From assembly GCA_030654835.1 (NCBI GenBank), contig JAURWS010000027.1:57492-121491 (forward strand): a stretch of 64,000 nucleotides of DNA. Reading direction: 5' to 3'. Positions 1 through 9,631 of the stretch are shown piece after piece (within the stretch, counting starts at the first letter, position 1; each line of letters begins with the position of its first letter). The DNA is from Gammaproteobacteria bacterium (GTDB lineage: Bacteria > Pseudomonadota > Gammaproteobacteria > Pseudomonadales > Pseudohongiellaceae). The notes under the pieces were generated by a model. It did not search any database. It was not told the origin of the DNA and saw only the letters and a program-made list of their open reading frames with translations. The position numbers were made by a program, and so were the translations under genes.

Positions 1-1
1 C

Positions 2-961
2 CTGTTTTCCGCGCGCGCCTATGAACGGCTCTTCAACGGTCTGCTGCAGCATGTGCGCTTCGCCACCGACATCGAGATCACCCTGGAGGCCAACCCCGGC
101 ACTGCCGAACGCGACAAATTTGCCGATTATCGGCGCGCTGGCATCAATCGCCTCTCCATCGGTATTCAGAGTTTCAATGATGCGCAGCTGCAGAATCTCG
201 GCCGTATCCATGGCAGCGACGACGGCAGAAAGGCCATCGAATTCGCACGTCAAGCGGGCTTCGACAATCTGAACGTGGACATCATGTACGGCCTCAAGGA
301 ACAGTCTGTCGCCGCCGCGCTGGCCGATCTCGAAGAGGCGATCTCCTTCGCCCCCGAGCATCTGTCGTGGTATCAGCTCACCATCGAACCCAATACGGAA
401 TTCTTCAAGAGACCTCCGGCACTGCCGCCCGAAGACGAGCTGATCGATATTCAGGACAGCGGACTCGCCCTGCTGGCGCAACACGGTTATGCACGCTACG
501 AGGTGTCTGCCTTTGCCCGCGCAGGACGCCGCTCACGCCACAACCTGAACTACTGGCGCTTTGGCGATTATCTCGGCATCGGTGCGGGTGCACACGGCAA
601 GATCACGCTGGTCTCTTCCTCATTGACAGAGCAGAACCGCATCCTGCGCACCCGCAAGTCACGACAGCCGGGACATTACTTGGAGGCCGCCCGTTCACTT
701 ATGCCCACACCGTTCCGCGCGGAGACCACGGCAATTGCCACGCAAGATCTGGCGCTGGAGTTCATGCTCAATGTGCTGCGCCTACAGGAAGGCTTCACCG
801 CCATGCAGTTCGAGGCGGCGACAGGGCTGGGTTTCGAGGTGGTGCAAAAGCAGGTAGAATCCTTGCAAAACAAGGCCCTGCTCATCGACGAAGGCGGTGT
901 CATACGCCCCACCGACAAGGGACAGCAGTTTCTCAACAGCGTGCTCGAAGAGTTTCTCTGA
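2..961 (+). CDS. hemW: HemW-type radical SAM haem chaperone, 5' end missing
   Basis: This reading frame is open from the first bases of the window, so the N-terminal part with the radical SAM CxxxCxxC motif lies outside. The visible part has the family hallmarks EITLEANPGT, then GINRLSIGIQSF, NVDIMYGL and the HNLNYWRFGDYLGIGAGAHG block, followed by the C-terminal HemN-like domain. HemW proteins are related to oxygen-independent coproporphyrinogen oxidase HemN, but act as haem-binding chaperones that deliver haem to respiratory proteins; the specific assignment over HemN rests on the short C-terminal part. It is followed after 15 bases by phhB and is probably cotranscribed with it, argE and argA. 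Confidence 0.88.
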   Translation: MFSARAYERLFNGLLQHVRFATDIEITLEANPGTAERDKFADYRRAGINRLSIGIQSFNDAQLQNLGRIHGSDDGRKAIEFARQAGFDNLNVDIMYGLKEQSVAAALADLEEAISFAPEHLSWYQLTIEPNTEFFKRPPALPPEDELIDIQDSGLALLAQHGYARYEVSAFARAGRRSRHNLNYWRFGDYLGIGAGAHGKITLVSSSLTEQNRILRTRKSRQPGHYLEAARSLMPTPFRAETTAIATQDLALEFMLNVLRLQEGFTAMQFEAATGLGFEVVQKQVESLQNKALLIDEGGVIRPTDKGQQFLNSVLEEFL

Positions 962-976
962 GAAGGAGGCACCACC

Positions 977-1363
977 ATGTCCCGTTCGCTCTACGAACAA
1001 CATTGCCAGCCCTGCATCATCGGCACGCGCGCCATGCTGCCAGAGAATTCCAATAAGATGCTGGCCTCGATACCGCGCTGGAAGAAAGTGCAGGTGGACG
1101 GCATGGAGCAGATTCGTCGCGAGTTTCACTTTCGTGACTTCAAGGAGGCCGCCGCCTTCGCGCACAAGATCGGCCTGCTGGCCGAACGCGAGAATCATCA
1201 TCCCAGCCTGCTCATCGAATGGGGCAAGGTGACAGTCAGCTGGTGGACCCACAAGGCTAACGGTTTGCACCCTAACGATTTCATTATGGCCGCGAAGACC
1301 GACTTGGTCGCCAACAACAGTGCCGTCAACAGCAGTGCCGCCAACAACAGCGCAGGCAACTAA
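977..1363 (+). CDS. phhB: Pterin-4a-carbinolamine dehydratase
   Basis: The 128-residue product carries the family signature ENHHPSLLIEWGKVTVSWWT followed by HKANGLHPNDF, containing the HHP, TH and D positions that form the pterin site. The enzyme dehydrates 4a-hydroxytetrahydropterin, recycling the cofactor of phenylalanine hydroxylase; no phhA lies in the window. A GGAGG ribosome site precedes the ATG by about 7 bases. The last 17 residues are an Asn/Ser/Ala-rich tail (ANNSAVNSSAANNSAGN) encoded by short imperfect tandem repeats, making the protein longer than the usual 100-118 residues. argE starts one base after the stop, implying translational coupling. Confidence 0.9.
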   Translation: MSRSLYEQHCQPCIIGTRAMLPENSNKMLASIPRWKKVQVDGMEQIRREFHFRDFKEAAAFAHKIGLLAERENHHPSLLIEWGKVTVSWWTHKANGLHPNDFIMAAKTDLVANNSAVNSSAANNSAGN

Positions 1364-1364
1364 G

Positions 1365-2534
1365 ATGCCCTCCGCGTTCCCCAGCCTGCTGAAACACCTC
1401 GACGCGCTGATCAGTCGGCCGAGTGTCAGCTCTGCCAATCCCGCCCTGGATACCAGTAACGCGCCGGTCATTGAGTACCTCGCACAGTGCTTCCGCGATC
1501 TGGGTTTCAGCACGGAGATCATTCAGAGCCCTGGCACGTCGGCGGCAACTTCCTGCAACATCAAACTGAATCTGATTGCCACGCTGGGCAGCGGCCCCGG
1601 TGGACTGGTGCTGGCCGGCCACACCGATACCGTGCCGCTGGATGAAGCGCTGTGGAGCGTGAACCCGTTCCGTCTCACCGAGAAGGACGGCAAGCTTTAC
1701 GGTCTTGGCAGCACGGACATGAAGAGTTTCTTTCCGCTGATCATGGAAGCTGTGTCGGCCTTTCAGGGCATGAAGCTGAAGCAGCCGCTGATCGTGCTCG
1801 CCACCGCAGATGAAGAGACCTCGATGCAGGGCGCGCGCACCATCGCCGAGCTGGGCAGGCCGAAGGCACGTTGCGCGATCATCGGCGAGCCCACTGGCAT
1901 GCGTCCGATTCACGCCCACAAGGGCATCATGATGGAATCCATTGATCTGCTCGGTCAGAGCGGGCATTCGTCGAATCCGGCGTTCGGATGCAATGCGCTG
2001 GAGGCAATGCACAGCGTCATCAGCGAACTGATCGCGTTTCGCGAAGATCTGCAGCACCGCTACCATAACCCCATCTTCAGCATTCCTCGCCCCACCTTGA
2101 ATCTGGGTTGTATTCATGGGGGCGACAATCCCAATCGCATCTGCGGACAGTGCCATCTCGAATTCGATATCCGCCTGCTGCCGGGCATGGAGATCGACGC
2201 CATGCGCGAGGAAATCCGCGCGCGGGTGCTGCCGATTGCCGCACGCTTCAACGTTGCGGCAACACTCAAACCACTGTTCTCCGGCCTGCCCGCATTCTGG
2301 ACCGCTCCGGACAACGAACTGGTACGCACCGCCGAGCGCCTGACGGGCAACAGCGCCGCCAGTGTTGCCTTCGGCACCGAAGGTCCGTTGCTGCAGAAAC
2401 TGGGCATGGACACCATCATCCTCGGCCCCGGCGATATCGATCAGGCCCACCAGCCCGACGAATACCTTGCGCTGGATCGCGTGCGGCCCTGCATCGAAGT
2501 GCTCAAGGATCTCATTCGTCACTACTGTCTGTAA
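1365..2534 (+). CDS. argE: Acetylornithine deacetylase
   Basis: This 389-residue M20-family metallohydrolase removes the acetyl group from N-acetylornithine in the linear arginine pathway. Metal-site motifs are visible: GHTDTVP (His86, Asp88), GSTDMKSF (Asp118), DEETS with the expected catalytic and metal-binding glutamates at about 150-151, GEPTGM, and the C-terminal QAHQPDE histidine. An upstream in-frame ATG at 1320 lies inside phhB; the ATG at 1365 is chosen because it directly follows the phhB stop and gives the normal N-terminus. It precedes argA, so two arginine genes are adjacent, as in pseudomonads. Confidence 0.93.
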   Translation: MPSAFPSLLKHLDALISRPSVSSANPALDTSNAPVIEYLAQCFRDLGFSTEIIQSPGTSAATSCNIKLNLIATLGSGPGGLVLAGHTDTVPLDEALWSVNPFRLTEKDGKLYGLGSTDMKSFFPLIMEAVSAFQGMKLKQPLIVLATADEETSMQGARTIAELGRPKARCAIIGEPTGMRPIHAHKGIMMESIDLLGQSGHSSNPAFGCNALEAMHSVISELIAFREDLQHRYHNPIFSIPRPTLNLGCIHGGDNPNRICGQCHLEFDIRLLPGMEIDAMREEIRARVLPIAARFNVAATLKPLFSGLPAFWTAPDNELVRTAERLTGNSAASVAFGTEGPLLQKLGMDTIILGPGDIDQAHQPDEYLALDRVRPCIEVLKDLIRHYCL

Positions 2535-2592
2535 GTCAGCAATGACCAATGATCGGCTTCATAACAATCACCAAATAGACTATATTCAGCCC

Positions 2593-3915
2593 ATGAAAAA
2601 TCTGCCCCAATACATTGACTGGTTCCGCAACTCCTCCAGCTACATCAACGCACACCGCAAAAAGGTGTTCGTGATGCTGTTGCCGGGGGAAGCGCTCGCG
2701 CACAGCAACTTCAACAACATCGTGCACGACATCACGCTGCTGCATAGCCTGGGCGTGAAACTGGTGCTGGTGCACGGGGCGCGTCCGCAGATCAATGCGG
2801 CGCTGGAAGGCGCGGGAATCGAGTCGACCTATCACATGGGCCTGCGCATCACCGATGCCATCAGCCTGCAGATCATCAAGCAGATCATTGGGGCGCTAAG
2901 CATCGATGTCGAAGCGCTGTTCTCGATGGGGCTCGCGAATTCGCCGATGCATGGCGCCGACATCAAGCTCGCCCGTGGCAATTTCATCACGGCCCGACCA
3001 CTGGGTGTGCTGGATGGCATCGATCACGCCCTGACTGGTGTGGTGCGCAAGGTCAATGCGATGGCAATACAACAGCATCTCGACCGCAACAACATCGTCG
3101 TCCTCTCCAACCTCGGCTACTCACCGACGGGCGAGGTGTTCAACCTGTCTCCGGAGGAAGTGGCGACCGAGACGGCCATTGCGCTCAACGCCGAAAAGCT
3201 GATTCTGTTCATTCCGCAGAAAGGCATCATGGACAGCAACGGCCATATGGTCAGCACGCTGAGCCCGGCCTCTGCACAAGAGGTGCTGACAGCGGTCGAA
3301 TCCCGTGACGAGAACAAGGCCAATGGCGTCGCTCAGGCACTCAATGCGGCGATCAAGGCCTGTCGACACAACGTGCACCGTAGCCACCTCATCAATTTCG
3401 AACAGAACGGTGCGCTGATCGAGGAGCTGTTTACCCGCGACGGTAGCGGCACACTGGTGTCCAAGGACAATTTCGAAGAGCTGCGTCCGGCCAGCATCGA
3501 GGATGTCGGCGGCATACTCGAACTCATCAAGCCACTCGAAGACGCGGGCGTGCTCGTGCATCGTTCCAGGGAGTTGCTGGAAGCCGAGATCAGCTTCTTC
3601 TTCGTGATCGAGCGCGAGGGGATGATTATCGCCTGCGCGGCGCTCTACCCGTTGGACAGCACCTGCGGCGAAATCGCCTGCATCGCGATTCACAAGGACT
3701 ATCAGGACAACGGGCGCGGCGAACACCTGCTCAGCGCGCTGGAAACGCACGCCAGAAAGAGCGGGTTCACGGATGTGATCGTGCTGACCACCCAGACCAC
3801 CCACTGGTTTCGGGAGAAAGGCTTTACGCCCATCGGCGTCGCCGATCTGCCGGAGAAGAAGCAGAAGATGTACAACTACCAGCGCAATTCGAAGGCTCTG
3901 CGCAAAGCGCTGTAA
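2593..3915 (+). CDS. argA: Amino-acid N-acetyltransferase (N-acetylglutamate synthase)
   Basis: The product combines an N-terminal amino-acid kinase-like domain (about residues 1-280, with LVLVHGARPQIN) and a C-terminal GNAT acetyltransferase domain (about 295-440, with GEIACIAIHKDYQDNGRGEH as the acetyl-CoA motif). This is the classical ArgA architecture that makes N-acetylglutamate, first step of arginine synthesis, and the kinase-like domain usually binds the feedback inhibitor arginine. Start 2593 gives MKNLPQYIDWFRNSSSYINA, matching family N-termini and a length of 440 residues; an in-frame ATG at 2542 would add 17 residues. Neither start has a strong Shine-Dalgarno sequence. It lies 58 bases after argE. 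Confidence 0.92.
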   Translation: MKNLPQYIDWFRNSSSYINAHRKKVFVMLLPGEALAHSNFNNIVHDITLLHSLGVKLVLVHGARPQINAALEGAGIESTYHMGLRITDAISLQIIKQIIGALSIDVEALFSMGLANSPMHGADIKLARGNFITARPLGVLDGIDHALTGVVRKVNAMAIQQHLDRNNIVVLSNLGYSPTGEVFNLSPEEVATETAIALNAEKLILFIPQKGIMDSNGHMVSTLSPASAQEVLTAVESRDENKANGVAQALNAAIKACRHNVHRSHLINFEQNGALIEELFTRDGSGTLVSKDNFEELRPASIEDVGGILELIKPLEDAGVLVHRSRELLEAEISFFFVIEREGMIIACAALYPLDSTCGEIACIAIHKDYQDNGRGEHLLSALETHARKSGFTDVIVLTTQTTHWFREKGFTPIGVADLPEKKQKMYNYQRNSKALRKAL

Positions 3916-4032
3916 TTCAACAGTTGGTGCGAACCCGTCGCTGTGAACAAGAATCTCTCTCAATCGGGTCTCTGGCAGACCATTGTTTATTACCCGCCCC
4001 CTCATGCCAACACCACACAAGGAGAACTCTTC

Positions 4033-4965
4033 ATGAAGAAACTTTTGCTTTCCAGCCTCGTCGCTCTGGCCGCCAGCACTGGCGCTATCGCTCAGCAGCC
4101 CGCAGCGGCTAATGGTCCCTTTGTGGCCGGTGGCCCGCTGGGCACTGTCAACGAAGCCGGGGTGGCCACGCCTATGTCCAGCAACGTCAAGGTATTCGGC
4201 AGTTTCCGCACAGCCGAGAGCTGCACCTTCGACCCCGCCCGCAATCTGATCCTGGCCATGAACAACGGCATCCCGCAAAACCTGCAGGAAAACGATGGCT
4301 TCGTGTCGCTGATCAACCCGGACGGCAGCGTGCACACCTCCAAGTGGATTGGCGCCACCCGCGACGGCCTGACGCTGAACCAGCCGCTGGGCAGTGCGAT
4401 TCAGAACGGCACGCTGTACGCGGTGGACATCAACACCGTGCGCATGTTTGATCTGGCAACCGGCCAGCCCAAGGGCTTTGTGGAAGTCCCTGAGGCAACC
4501 GGTCTGAATGGTGTGGGCGTCGCACCGGATGGCACGGTTTACGCTTCCAACACCGGCGGCACGCAGCGCATTTACAAGGTGACAGCGAGTGGCGAGACTT
4601 CCGTGTTTGCCGAAGGCGCACCGCTGAACGCTCCGAATGGCGTAGCAATCGACAATGACGGCAACATCGTGGTGGTGAACGTGGCGGACAACGCCGTGAT
4701 CACTTTCAACCCGGCAGGCGAAGTCGTGAAGACGGAGCATTCGTTTGAGGGCGGCAACGATGGCGTGGTGATAGTAGCCGATGGCACTAAGTACACGAGC
4801 AGTGTGCGTTATGGCAGCGTGTCGCGGATTCGTCCGGGGCAGGAAGCGGAAGTGATTGCCTCAGGCATCCCGTCTGCGGCATCCATGTGCTATGACTCGG
4901 TGCAGAATCAGCTGGTCATCCCGATGAACCAGAACAATGCGTTGGCGTTTATACCGTTGAACTGA
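4033..4965 (+). CDS. Secreted SMP-30/NHL-like beta-propeller protein
   Basis: The 310-residue product begins with a Sec signal peptide (MKKLLLSSLVALAASTGAIA, cleavage probably after AIA). The rest is a series of propeller-like blades with GVGVAPDGTVYASN, NGVAIDNDGNIVVVN and similar loops, as in SMP-30/gluconolactonase-like proteins. A GGAG ribosome site 8 bases upstream supports the ATG at 4033 rather than the in-frame ATG at 3943. Substrate and enzymatic activity are not evident, and many members have no known reaction. It converges on the TonB-dependent receptor gene; a functional link is possible but not shown. Confidence 0.7.
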   Translation: MKKLLLSSLVALAASTGAIAQQPAAANGPFVAGGPLGTVNEAGVATPMSSNVKVFGSFRTAESCTFDPARNLILAMNNGIPQNLQENDGFVSLINPDGSVHTSKWIGATRDGLTLNQPLGSAIQNGTLYAVDINTVRMFDLATGQPKGFVEVPEATGLNGVGVAPDGTVYASNTGGTQRIYKVTASGETSVFAEGAPLNAPNGVAIDNDGNIVVVNVADNAVITFNPAGEVVKTEHSFEGGNDGVVIVADGTKYTSSVRYGSVSRIRPGQEAEVIASGIPSAASMCYDSVQNQLVIPMNQNNALAFIPLN

Positions 4966-4999
4966 TTTTTCGAAATTGATTTGAGCTTCGAATGTCGAT

Positions 5000-5111
5000 C
5001 TGAGTTGCGGGGAGTTCCACTGCCGGACACGCCGCAAGTACTTCCATGTAGGCTCGGCTGCCGCCATCCGTGGCGGCAGACGGCCCGGCAGTGGAACTCC
5101 CCGCAGCTCAG
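5000..5111. repeat. Long inverted repeat with nested hairpin
   Basis: Arms at 5000-5026 and 5085-5111 are 27 bases each and complementary with one mismatch; the inner 20 bases (5007-5026 with 5085-5104) match perfectly. Inside the 58-base loop a second perfect hairpin pairs CTGCCGCCA (5058-5066) with TGGCGGCAG (5071-5079). The element sits between the convergent propeller and receptor genes. It does not match the REP family seen elsewhere in the window. It may be a miniature element, or a bidirectional transcription barrier; the origin is unknown. Confidence 0.8.
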
Positions 5112-5170
5112 CTCTGACGCTTGCGCCAGTCGTCTAGAATTCTCCATGCAATGCTCGTGAAAGCCTGATC

Positions 5171-5213
5171 ATGCCAGTCGTCGAGCTTCTCGGCGGCTGG
5201 CATTTTGGTTTTT
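5171..5213 (+). terminator. Rho-independent terminator
   Basis: Bases 5171-5185 pair with 5189-5203 in a 15-pair stem with two G-U wobbles around a CTT loop. The stem is followed by TTTGGTTTTTA. It would end transcription of the propeller gene before the opposing receptor gene. Confidence 0.8.
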
Positions 5214-5217
5214 AGGG

Positions 5218-7272
5218 TCAAAACTTCAGGCTGATGCCAGCGCGGAAAGTGCGCGGCTCGGTGACGCGGCTGACGCGGCAGTTGGTCAGCGAACAGTCGA
5301 TGTCTTCGGAGGTGGTACCGACTGGGTCCAAACCAGGAACGTAGGCCGGGTAGTTGTAGACGATCTCCTTTCTGTTGGTGTCGAGCAGGTTGATGATCTC
5401 AGCGTAGACCGTCAGCGCTTTCCAGTGACGTGCGGCGCGCAGGTTGACCGACAGCAGCGAATCCGCGCGATCGGAATTATCTGCCAGCAAGGCGTAAGGG
5501 CCGAGATAACGCACACGCAGACTGGCATCCCACACATCGCGAGTCGCCGAGAGTCCAAACTGCGCAGACTCCTCAATGGCCCCTTCCACATGCGACCCTT
5601 CGCTGTCATCCACATACTGCGCATCACTCGCGGTGTAGACCGCATCGATGCCCAGCCACTCGCTCGGTTGCCAGAACAGGGTGAACTCGGCGCCCTTGCG
5701 CCGAGAGCCCCCCTTGGCCTCCACTGAATTGGAATCCCCCACAAACACCAGCTCGCTCTTCTGATCCAACCACCAATAGGCCGCTGTGACCTTGATGTCG
5801 CGGATACTGGTACGCGCACCGGCCTCATAGCCTTTGGCTGGAGATAATCCTTCGACCGGATCGAGCGCGTTGACGACGCCGCGCGCATCATTGGAATGAA
5901 ACCCACGCCCCCAGTTGCCATATAACTCCAGTGTTTCCGTCGCTGCCCACGCCACCCCCAGTTTAGGGGACAACCGCGAATCGGTTTTCTGCCCCGCAAA
6001 ACTGTTGGCATTGTTGGCAGCCACATCGAAGTCATAGTAATCAAGACGCAGACCGCTCAGCAGTCGCAGCGATTCGTTGATGTGTAGCGTGTAATCAACG
6101 TGGAGGCCGAGTGAACCTTCTTTGATTTCATTGTCGCTGATCGACTCGATAAAGCTGCCACGTTCAAAGTGATCGAGCCCGACACTGCCAGCGTCGTCAT
6201 AACGGAAGTCAGCGCCAGTGGTGACGCTGAGGCGAGCGTTATCGATCCAGCGCGTGCTGAATTTGCCCCCCACCGTCCAGCGCTCATCGAACTGATTGAT
6301 CTGATAATCATAAGTAGGATTGGACTGCATGAGCCAATCGTAGTGCTGCGCGTAGACGCTCGCCTCCCAGGCGTTGCCGGTGAGATTGCCGGTCAGCATC
6401 CAGCGCTCGGTACTGCCATCCGCCGTCGTATCAAGTGCACAAAACTCATCCTCGCAAGCAACCGTGCCGAGCGCACGCTCTGGAATCTGCTCCGTAGGAT
6501 GCCACTTCGCGTCGTAACCAGAGAGCGTGACTGCCGCCTGACCAAAGCCCGTGTCCACGAGATACTTTCCCCACACGGAGACATGCGCCAGATCTTCTGG
6601 ACTCTCCCAAGGGCCGTCGTAATTTTTGACCTCTCCCGTCAGCGTCAGTGTGCCACCTGCAACTGCGTGACTGCCACCGCCTGCATAACGGCGCCAGCCG
6701 CGCTCTCCGGCATCTGCTGCGAGAAATGACTGGTCCAGTGCATCGATGGTGCTGATGAAAGAGGCTCCTGCCACCGAGAAATCACCGAGGTCCGCACGAT
6801 AGGGTCCTTTGCGGTAATCGATACTCTCCACAGTTTCCGGAATCAGGCCATTAATATCCAGATAGCCCTGACCATGCCCGTGCGAGCGCAGATTCAAAGG
6901 CAAACCATCGATATGAACCGAATAGTCTGTGCCGTGATCAAGGTTGAAACCGCGCAGAAAATACTGGTTGGCTTTGCCACTGCCCGAGTGCTGTACAGCC
7001 ACCATGCCTGGCATGGATTCCAGCAACTCGGCAGGTTTCAACATGGGCCGCATCAGCAGGTCCGCGCCACTGATCGACCCTTGACTCGCCGCATTGGCAA
7101 TGCCCAGCAGATTCGAGTTGCGACCAAAGACCACTACCTCTTCAACTGTGGGTGGTGTGCCTGCACTGGCAACCGGAGCAGCACCTGGCTGGGCAATGGC
7201 AATGCCTGTGGCCACAGTCGCGCATAACAACGAGGAGACTTGCAGGTGTCGAGTCGCAACAGATTTTTTCAT
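5218..7272 (-). CDS. TonB-dependent outer-membrane receptor
   Basis: The 684-residue product has a signal peptide (MKKSVATRH... ending near AIAQP), a TonB-box-like EEVVVFGR at about residue 44, a plug domain with LLESMPGMVAVQHSG, YFLRGFNLDHGTDYSVHIDG and LNLRSHGHGQGYLDINGLIP, then a 22-strand barrel region ending in Phe (GISLKF), as expected for BAM-dependent insertion. Such receptors import large substrates using TonB energy. The substrate cannot be read from sequence; the His-rich RSHGHGQGY plug loop is notable. No TonB, ExbBD or transport genes are adjacent. The gene stands alone and ends facing the propeller gene. Confidence 0.88.
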   Translation of the reverse strand: MKKSVATRHLQVSSLLCATVATGIAIAQPGAAPVASAGTPPTVEEVVVFGRNSNLLGIANAASQGSISGADLLMRPMLKPAELLESMPGMVAVQHSGSGKANQYFLRGFNLDHGTDYSVHIDGLPLNLRSHGHGQGYLDINGLIPETVESIDYRKGPYRADLGDFSVAGASFISTIDALDQSFLAADAGERGWRRYAGGGSHAVAGGTLTLTGEVKNYDGPWESPEDLAHVSVWGKYLVDTGFGQAAVTLSGYDAKWHPTEQIPERALGTVACEDEFCALDTTADGSTERWMLTGNLTGNAWEASVYAQHYDWLMQSNPTYDYQINQFDERWTVGGKFSTRWIDNARLSVTTGADFRYDDAGSVGLDHFERGSFIESISDNEIKEGSLGLHVDYTLHINESLRLLSGLRLDYYDFDVAANNANSFAGQKTDSRLSPKLGVAWAATETLELYGNWGRGFHSNDARGVVNALDPVEGLSPAKGYEAGARTSIRDIKVTAAYWWLDQKSELVFVGDSNSVEAKGGSRRKGAEFTLFWQPSEWLGIDAVYTASDAQYVDDSEGSHVEGAIEESAQFGLSATRDVWDASLRVRYLGPYALLADNSDRADSLLSVNLRAARHWKALTVYAEIINLLDTNRKEIVYNYPAYVPGLDPVGTTSEDIDCSLTNCRVSRVTEPRTFRAGISLKF

Positions 7273-7479
7273 GGATTTTCCACAGGGATATGACAGAACG
7301 GTCTGGTGTCATTTTAAATCAATCGGCGCGTACTTTAGCGAATTCCAGGAAAGGCAGCAGAGCCAACGACAGGCAATGAGATCACAACAGGGCGCAGCAA
7401 GTTAAATTGAAAGTTATGCTATGCATATCTTTGATTATGCGAGAGCACGAGGAAGTCGCGAGCAGAGCAAAGCCGCATA

Positions 7480-7986
7480 TCAGCGACTTTTCGCCAAAAC
7501 CACAAAGCTATAGGGGTAGGGATTCGGCTCAGCAGCAGGAAAATCTTCACGAGCAAGCTCCTGCCATTGCGACAAATCGAACTCAGGGAACCAGGCATCA
7601 CCTTCTACGTCTGCATGGACTTGCGTGAGGTAAAGACGCTCTGCCTTAGGCAGTGCCAGTGCGTAGATCTCGGCGCCGCCGATCACCACCGCCTCTTCAG
7701 CGCCCTCAATGACGCCGATGTGTTCGGCAAGCCTCAGCGCGTCGTCGAGTGAGTGCACCACACGCACGCCCACCGCCTGAAAATTCTGATCGCGCGTGAT
7801 GACGATATTGGTACGCCCGGGCAGCGGACGGCCAATCGATTCCCAGGTCTTTCTGCCCATGATGATGGGCTTGCCCATGGTGACGCGTTTGAAATAGCGC
7901 AGGTCTTCCGACAAATGCCAGGGCAGCGCGTTGTTGCGGCCGATGACCCGATTGCGCGACATGGCCCAGATCAAAGCGAGTTTCAT
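7480..7986 (-). CDS. folA: Dihydrofolate reductase
   Basis: The 168-residue product opens with LALIWAMSRNRVIGRNNALP and WHLSEDLRYFKRVTMGKPII, the classic DHFR N-terminus with the acidic residue of LSEDL and the GR(K)TWESIGRPLPGR NADPH-binding segment. It reduces dihydrofolate to tetrahydrofolate, regenerating the cofactor consumed by thymidylate synthase, whose gene lies 27 bases upstream in the same operon. Length is normal. Confidence 0.95.
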   Translation of the reverse strand: MKLALIWAMSRNRVIGRNNALPWHLSEDLRYFKRVTMGKPIIMGRKTWESIGRPLPGRTNIVITRDQNFQAVGVRVVHSLDDALRLAEHIGVIEGAEEAVVIGGAEIYALALPKAERLYLTQVHADVEGDAWFPEFDLSQWQELAREDFPAAEPNPYPYSFVVLAKSR

Positions 7987-8013
7987 AAGCGGAGCCCTTG
8001 CAACAGCAGCGGG

Positions 8014-8808
8014 TTAGATGGCCACCGGCGCCTTGATATGGGGATGGGATTCGTAGCCGACGATCTCGAAGTCATCATAAACATAGCTGAAGATATCGGC
8101 CGGGCGCCGCTTGATATGCAGACGCGGTAGCGGCAATGGCTGGCGGGTGAGCTGCAGGCGCGTCTGCTCCAGATGATTGCTGTAAATATGCGTGTCGCCG
8201 CCAGTCCAGATGAAATCGCCGACGTCGAGGTCGCACTGTTGCGCCACCATGTGCGTGAGCAAGGCGTAGGACGCAATGTTAAATGGGACCCCGAGAAAAG
8301 TATCGGCAGAGCGTTGATACAACTGGCAGGACAATTTGCCATTGGCCACGTAGAACTGGAACAGGGAATGGCAGGGCGGCAGCGCCATCTGATCGACATA
8401 GGCCGGGTTGTAGGCAACCACCATCAGGCGCCGTGAATCCGGGTTGCGTCGAATCTGCTCGATGAGCTTGCTGATCTGATCCACAGACTGGCCATCGGGG
8501 CCGGGCCAAGAGCGCCACTGAAAGCCGTACACCGGCCCCAGGTCGCCATGCTCGTCCGCCCACTCATCCCAGATGGAGACACCGTTTTCCTTCAGATAGC
8601 GGATGTTGGTATCGCCAGTGAGGAACCACAGCAGTTCGTGGATGATGGAACGCATGTGCAGCTTCTTGGTGGTCAACACCGGAAATCCCTGCGCGAGATC
8701 GAAACGCATCTGATGGCCAAATACAGAGAGCGTGCCGGTGCCGGTGCGATCCGTCTTGGTGGCACCCTCATCGAGAATGCGTTGCATCAAATCGAGGTAT
8801 TGTTTCAT
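8014..8808 (-). CDS. thyA: Thymidylate synthase
   Basis: The product is 264 residues, the same length as the E. coli enzyme. It contains [18 protein letters not shown], the catalytic cysteine in [14 protein letters not shown] (Cys146), and the folate/dUMP-binding region [18 protein letters not shown]. It methylates dUMP to dTMP using methylenetetrahydrofolate, producing the dihydrofolate recycled by FolA. It lies 21 bases after lgt in an lgt-thyA-folA operon. Confidence 0.96.
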   Translation of the reverse strand: MKQYLDLMQRILDEGATKTDRTGTGTLSVFGHQMRFDLAQGFPVLTTKKLHMRSIIHELLWFLTGDTNIRYLKENGVSIWDEWADEHGDLGPVYGFQWRSWPGPDGQSVDQISKLIEQIRRNPDSRRLMVVAYNPAYVDQMALPPCHSLFQFYVANGKLSCQLYQRSADTFLGVPFNIASYALLTHMVAQQCDLDVGDFIWTGGDTHIYSNHLEQTRLQLTRQPLPLPRLHIKRRPADIFSYVYDDFEIVGYESHPHIKAPVAI

Positions 8809-8829
8809 GTCTGTATCATCTCTCTAACA

Positions 8830-9612
8830 TCACTCAACCGTGAGATAGGCCTTCACTACCAAGAAAATACCCGCCGCGATCATTGGTAATGACAACAACT
8901 GCCCCATGGTCAGCCAGTCCAGCGCCACGAATCCCAGCCCTTCATCCGGCTGGCGGAAAAACTCCACGAAGAAACGCTGAGCGCCATAGCCGATTCCGAA
9001 CAACCCGGAAACAGCGTAGAGCGGGCGCGGGCGGGAGGAGAACCACCACATGATACTGAACAGCACGACGCCTTCCAGAGCAAACTGATAGAGCTGCGAG
9101 GCGTGACGAGGCAGATTGTCGACATGCGGGAACACCATGCCCCAGGGCACCTCCGTCGGGCGTCCCCACAGTTCTCCGCCGATGAAGTTGCCCAGTCGTC
9201 CAGCGCCGAGTCCGAAGGGTGCGAGAGGCGCGATGAAATCGAGCACTTCAAAGTAACGCTTGTTGAGCTTGCCTGCGTACCAGTACAGCGCACCCATGAC
9301 GCCCAGGAAACCACCATGGAAGGACATGCCGCCTTCCCATACGCGTAATATCCACAGAGGGTCGGCCAGGACTTTGTCGAAATTGTAGAACAATGCGGAC
9401 CCCAGACGCCCACCGACAACGGCACCGAGGGCGCCGTAAAACACCAGATCGGCGATCTGCTCGTCAGTCCACAGCCCGGGGCTGCGGCGCGCGCGCAGTT
9501 TCGCAAGAAACCAGGCGCCACCGAAGGCGATGATGTACATGATGCCGTACCAGTGCACGGAAAGTGGGCCGAGCGAGAAGGCGACGGGATCGAACTGGGG
9601 GTAGGTCAGCAT
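8830..9612 (-). CDS. lgt: Prolipoprotein diacylglyceryl transferase
   Basis: The 260-residue product is a multi-pass inner-membrane protein with the Lgt signature GAGRLGNFIGGELWGRPT. The N-terminal SVHWYGIMYIIAF segment and the C-terminal QRFFVEFFRQPDEG motif are also diagnostic. It transfers diacylglycerol from phosphatidylglycerol to the lipobox cysteine of prolipoproteins, such as the lipoprotein at the right end of this window. It is 19 bases downstream of the small regulator gene and 21 bases upstream of thyA. Confidence 0.95.
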   Translation of the reverse strand: MLTYPQFDPVAFSLGPLSVHWYGIMYIIAFGGAWFLAKLRARRSPGLWTDEQIADLVFYGALGAVVGGRLGSALFYNFDKVLADPLWILRVWEGGMSFHGGFLGVMGALYWYAGKLNKRYFEVLDFIAPLAPFGLGAGRLGNFIGGELWGRPTEVPWGMVFPHVDNLPRHASQLYQFALEGVVLFSIMWWFSSRPRPLYAVSGLFGIGYGAQRFFVEFFRQPDEGLGFVALDWLTMGQLLSLPMIAAGIFLVVKAYLTVE

Positions 9613-9631
9613 GGACGGCTATTCCGGAGAC

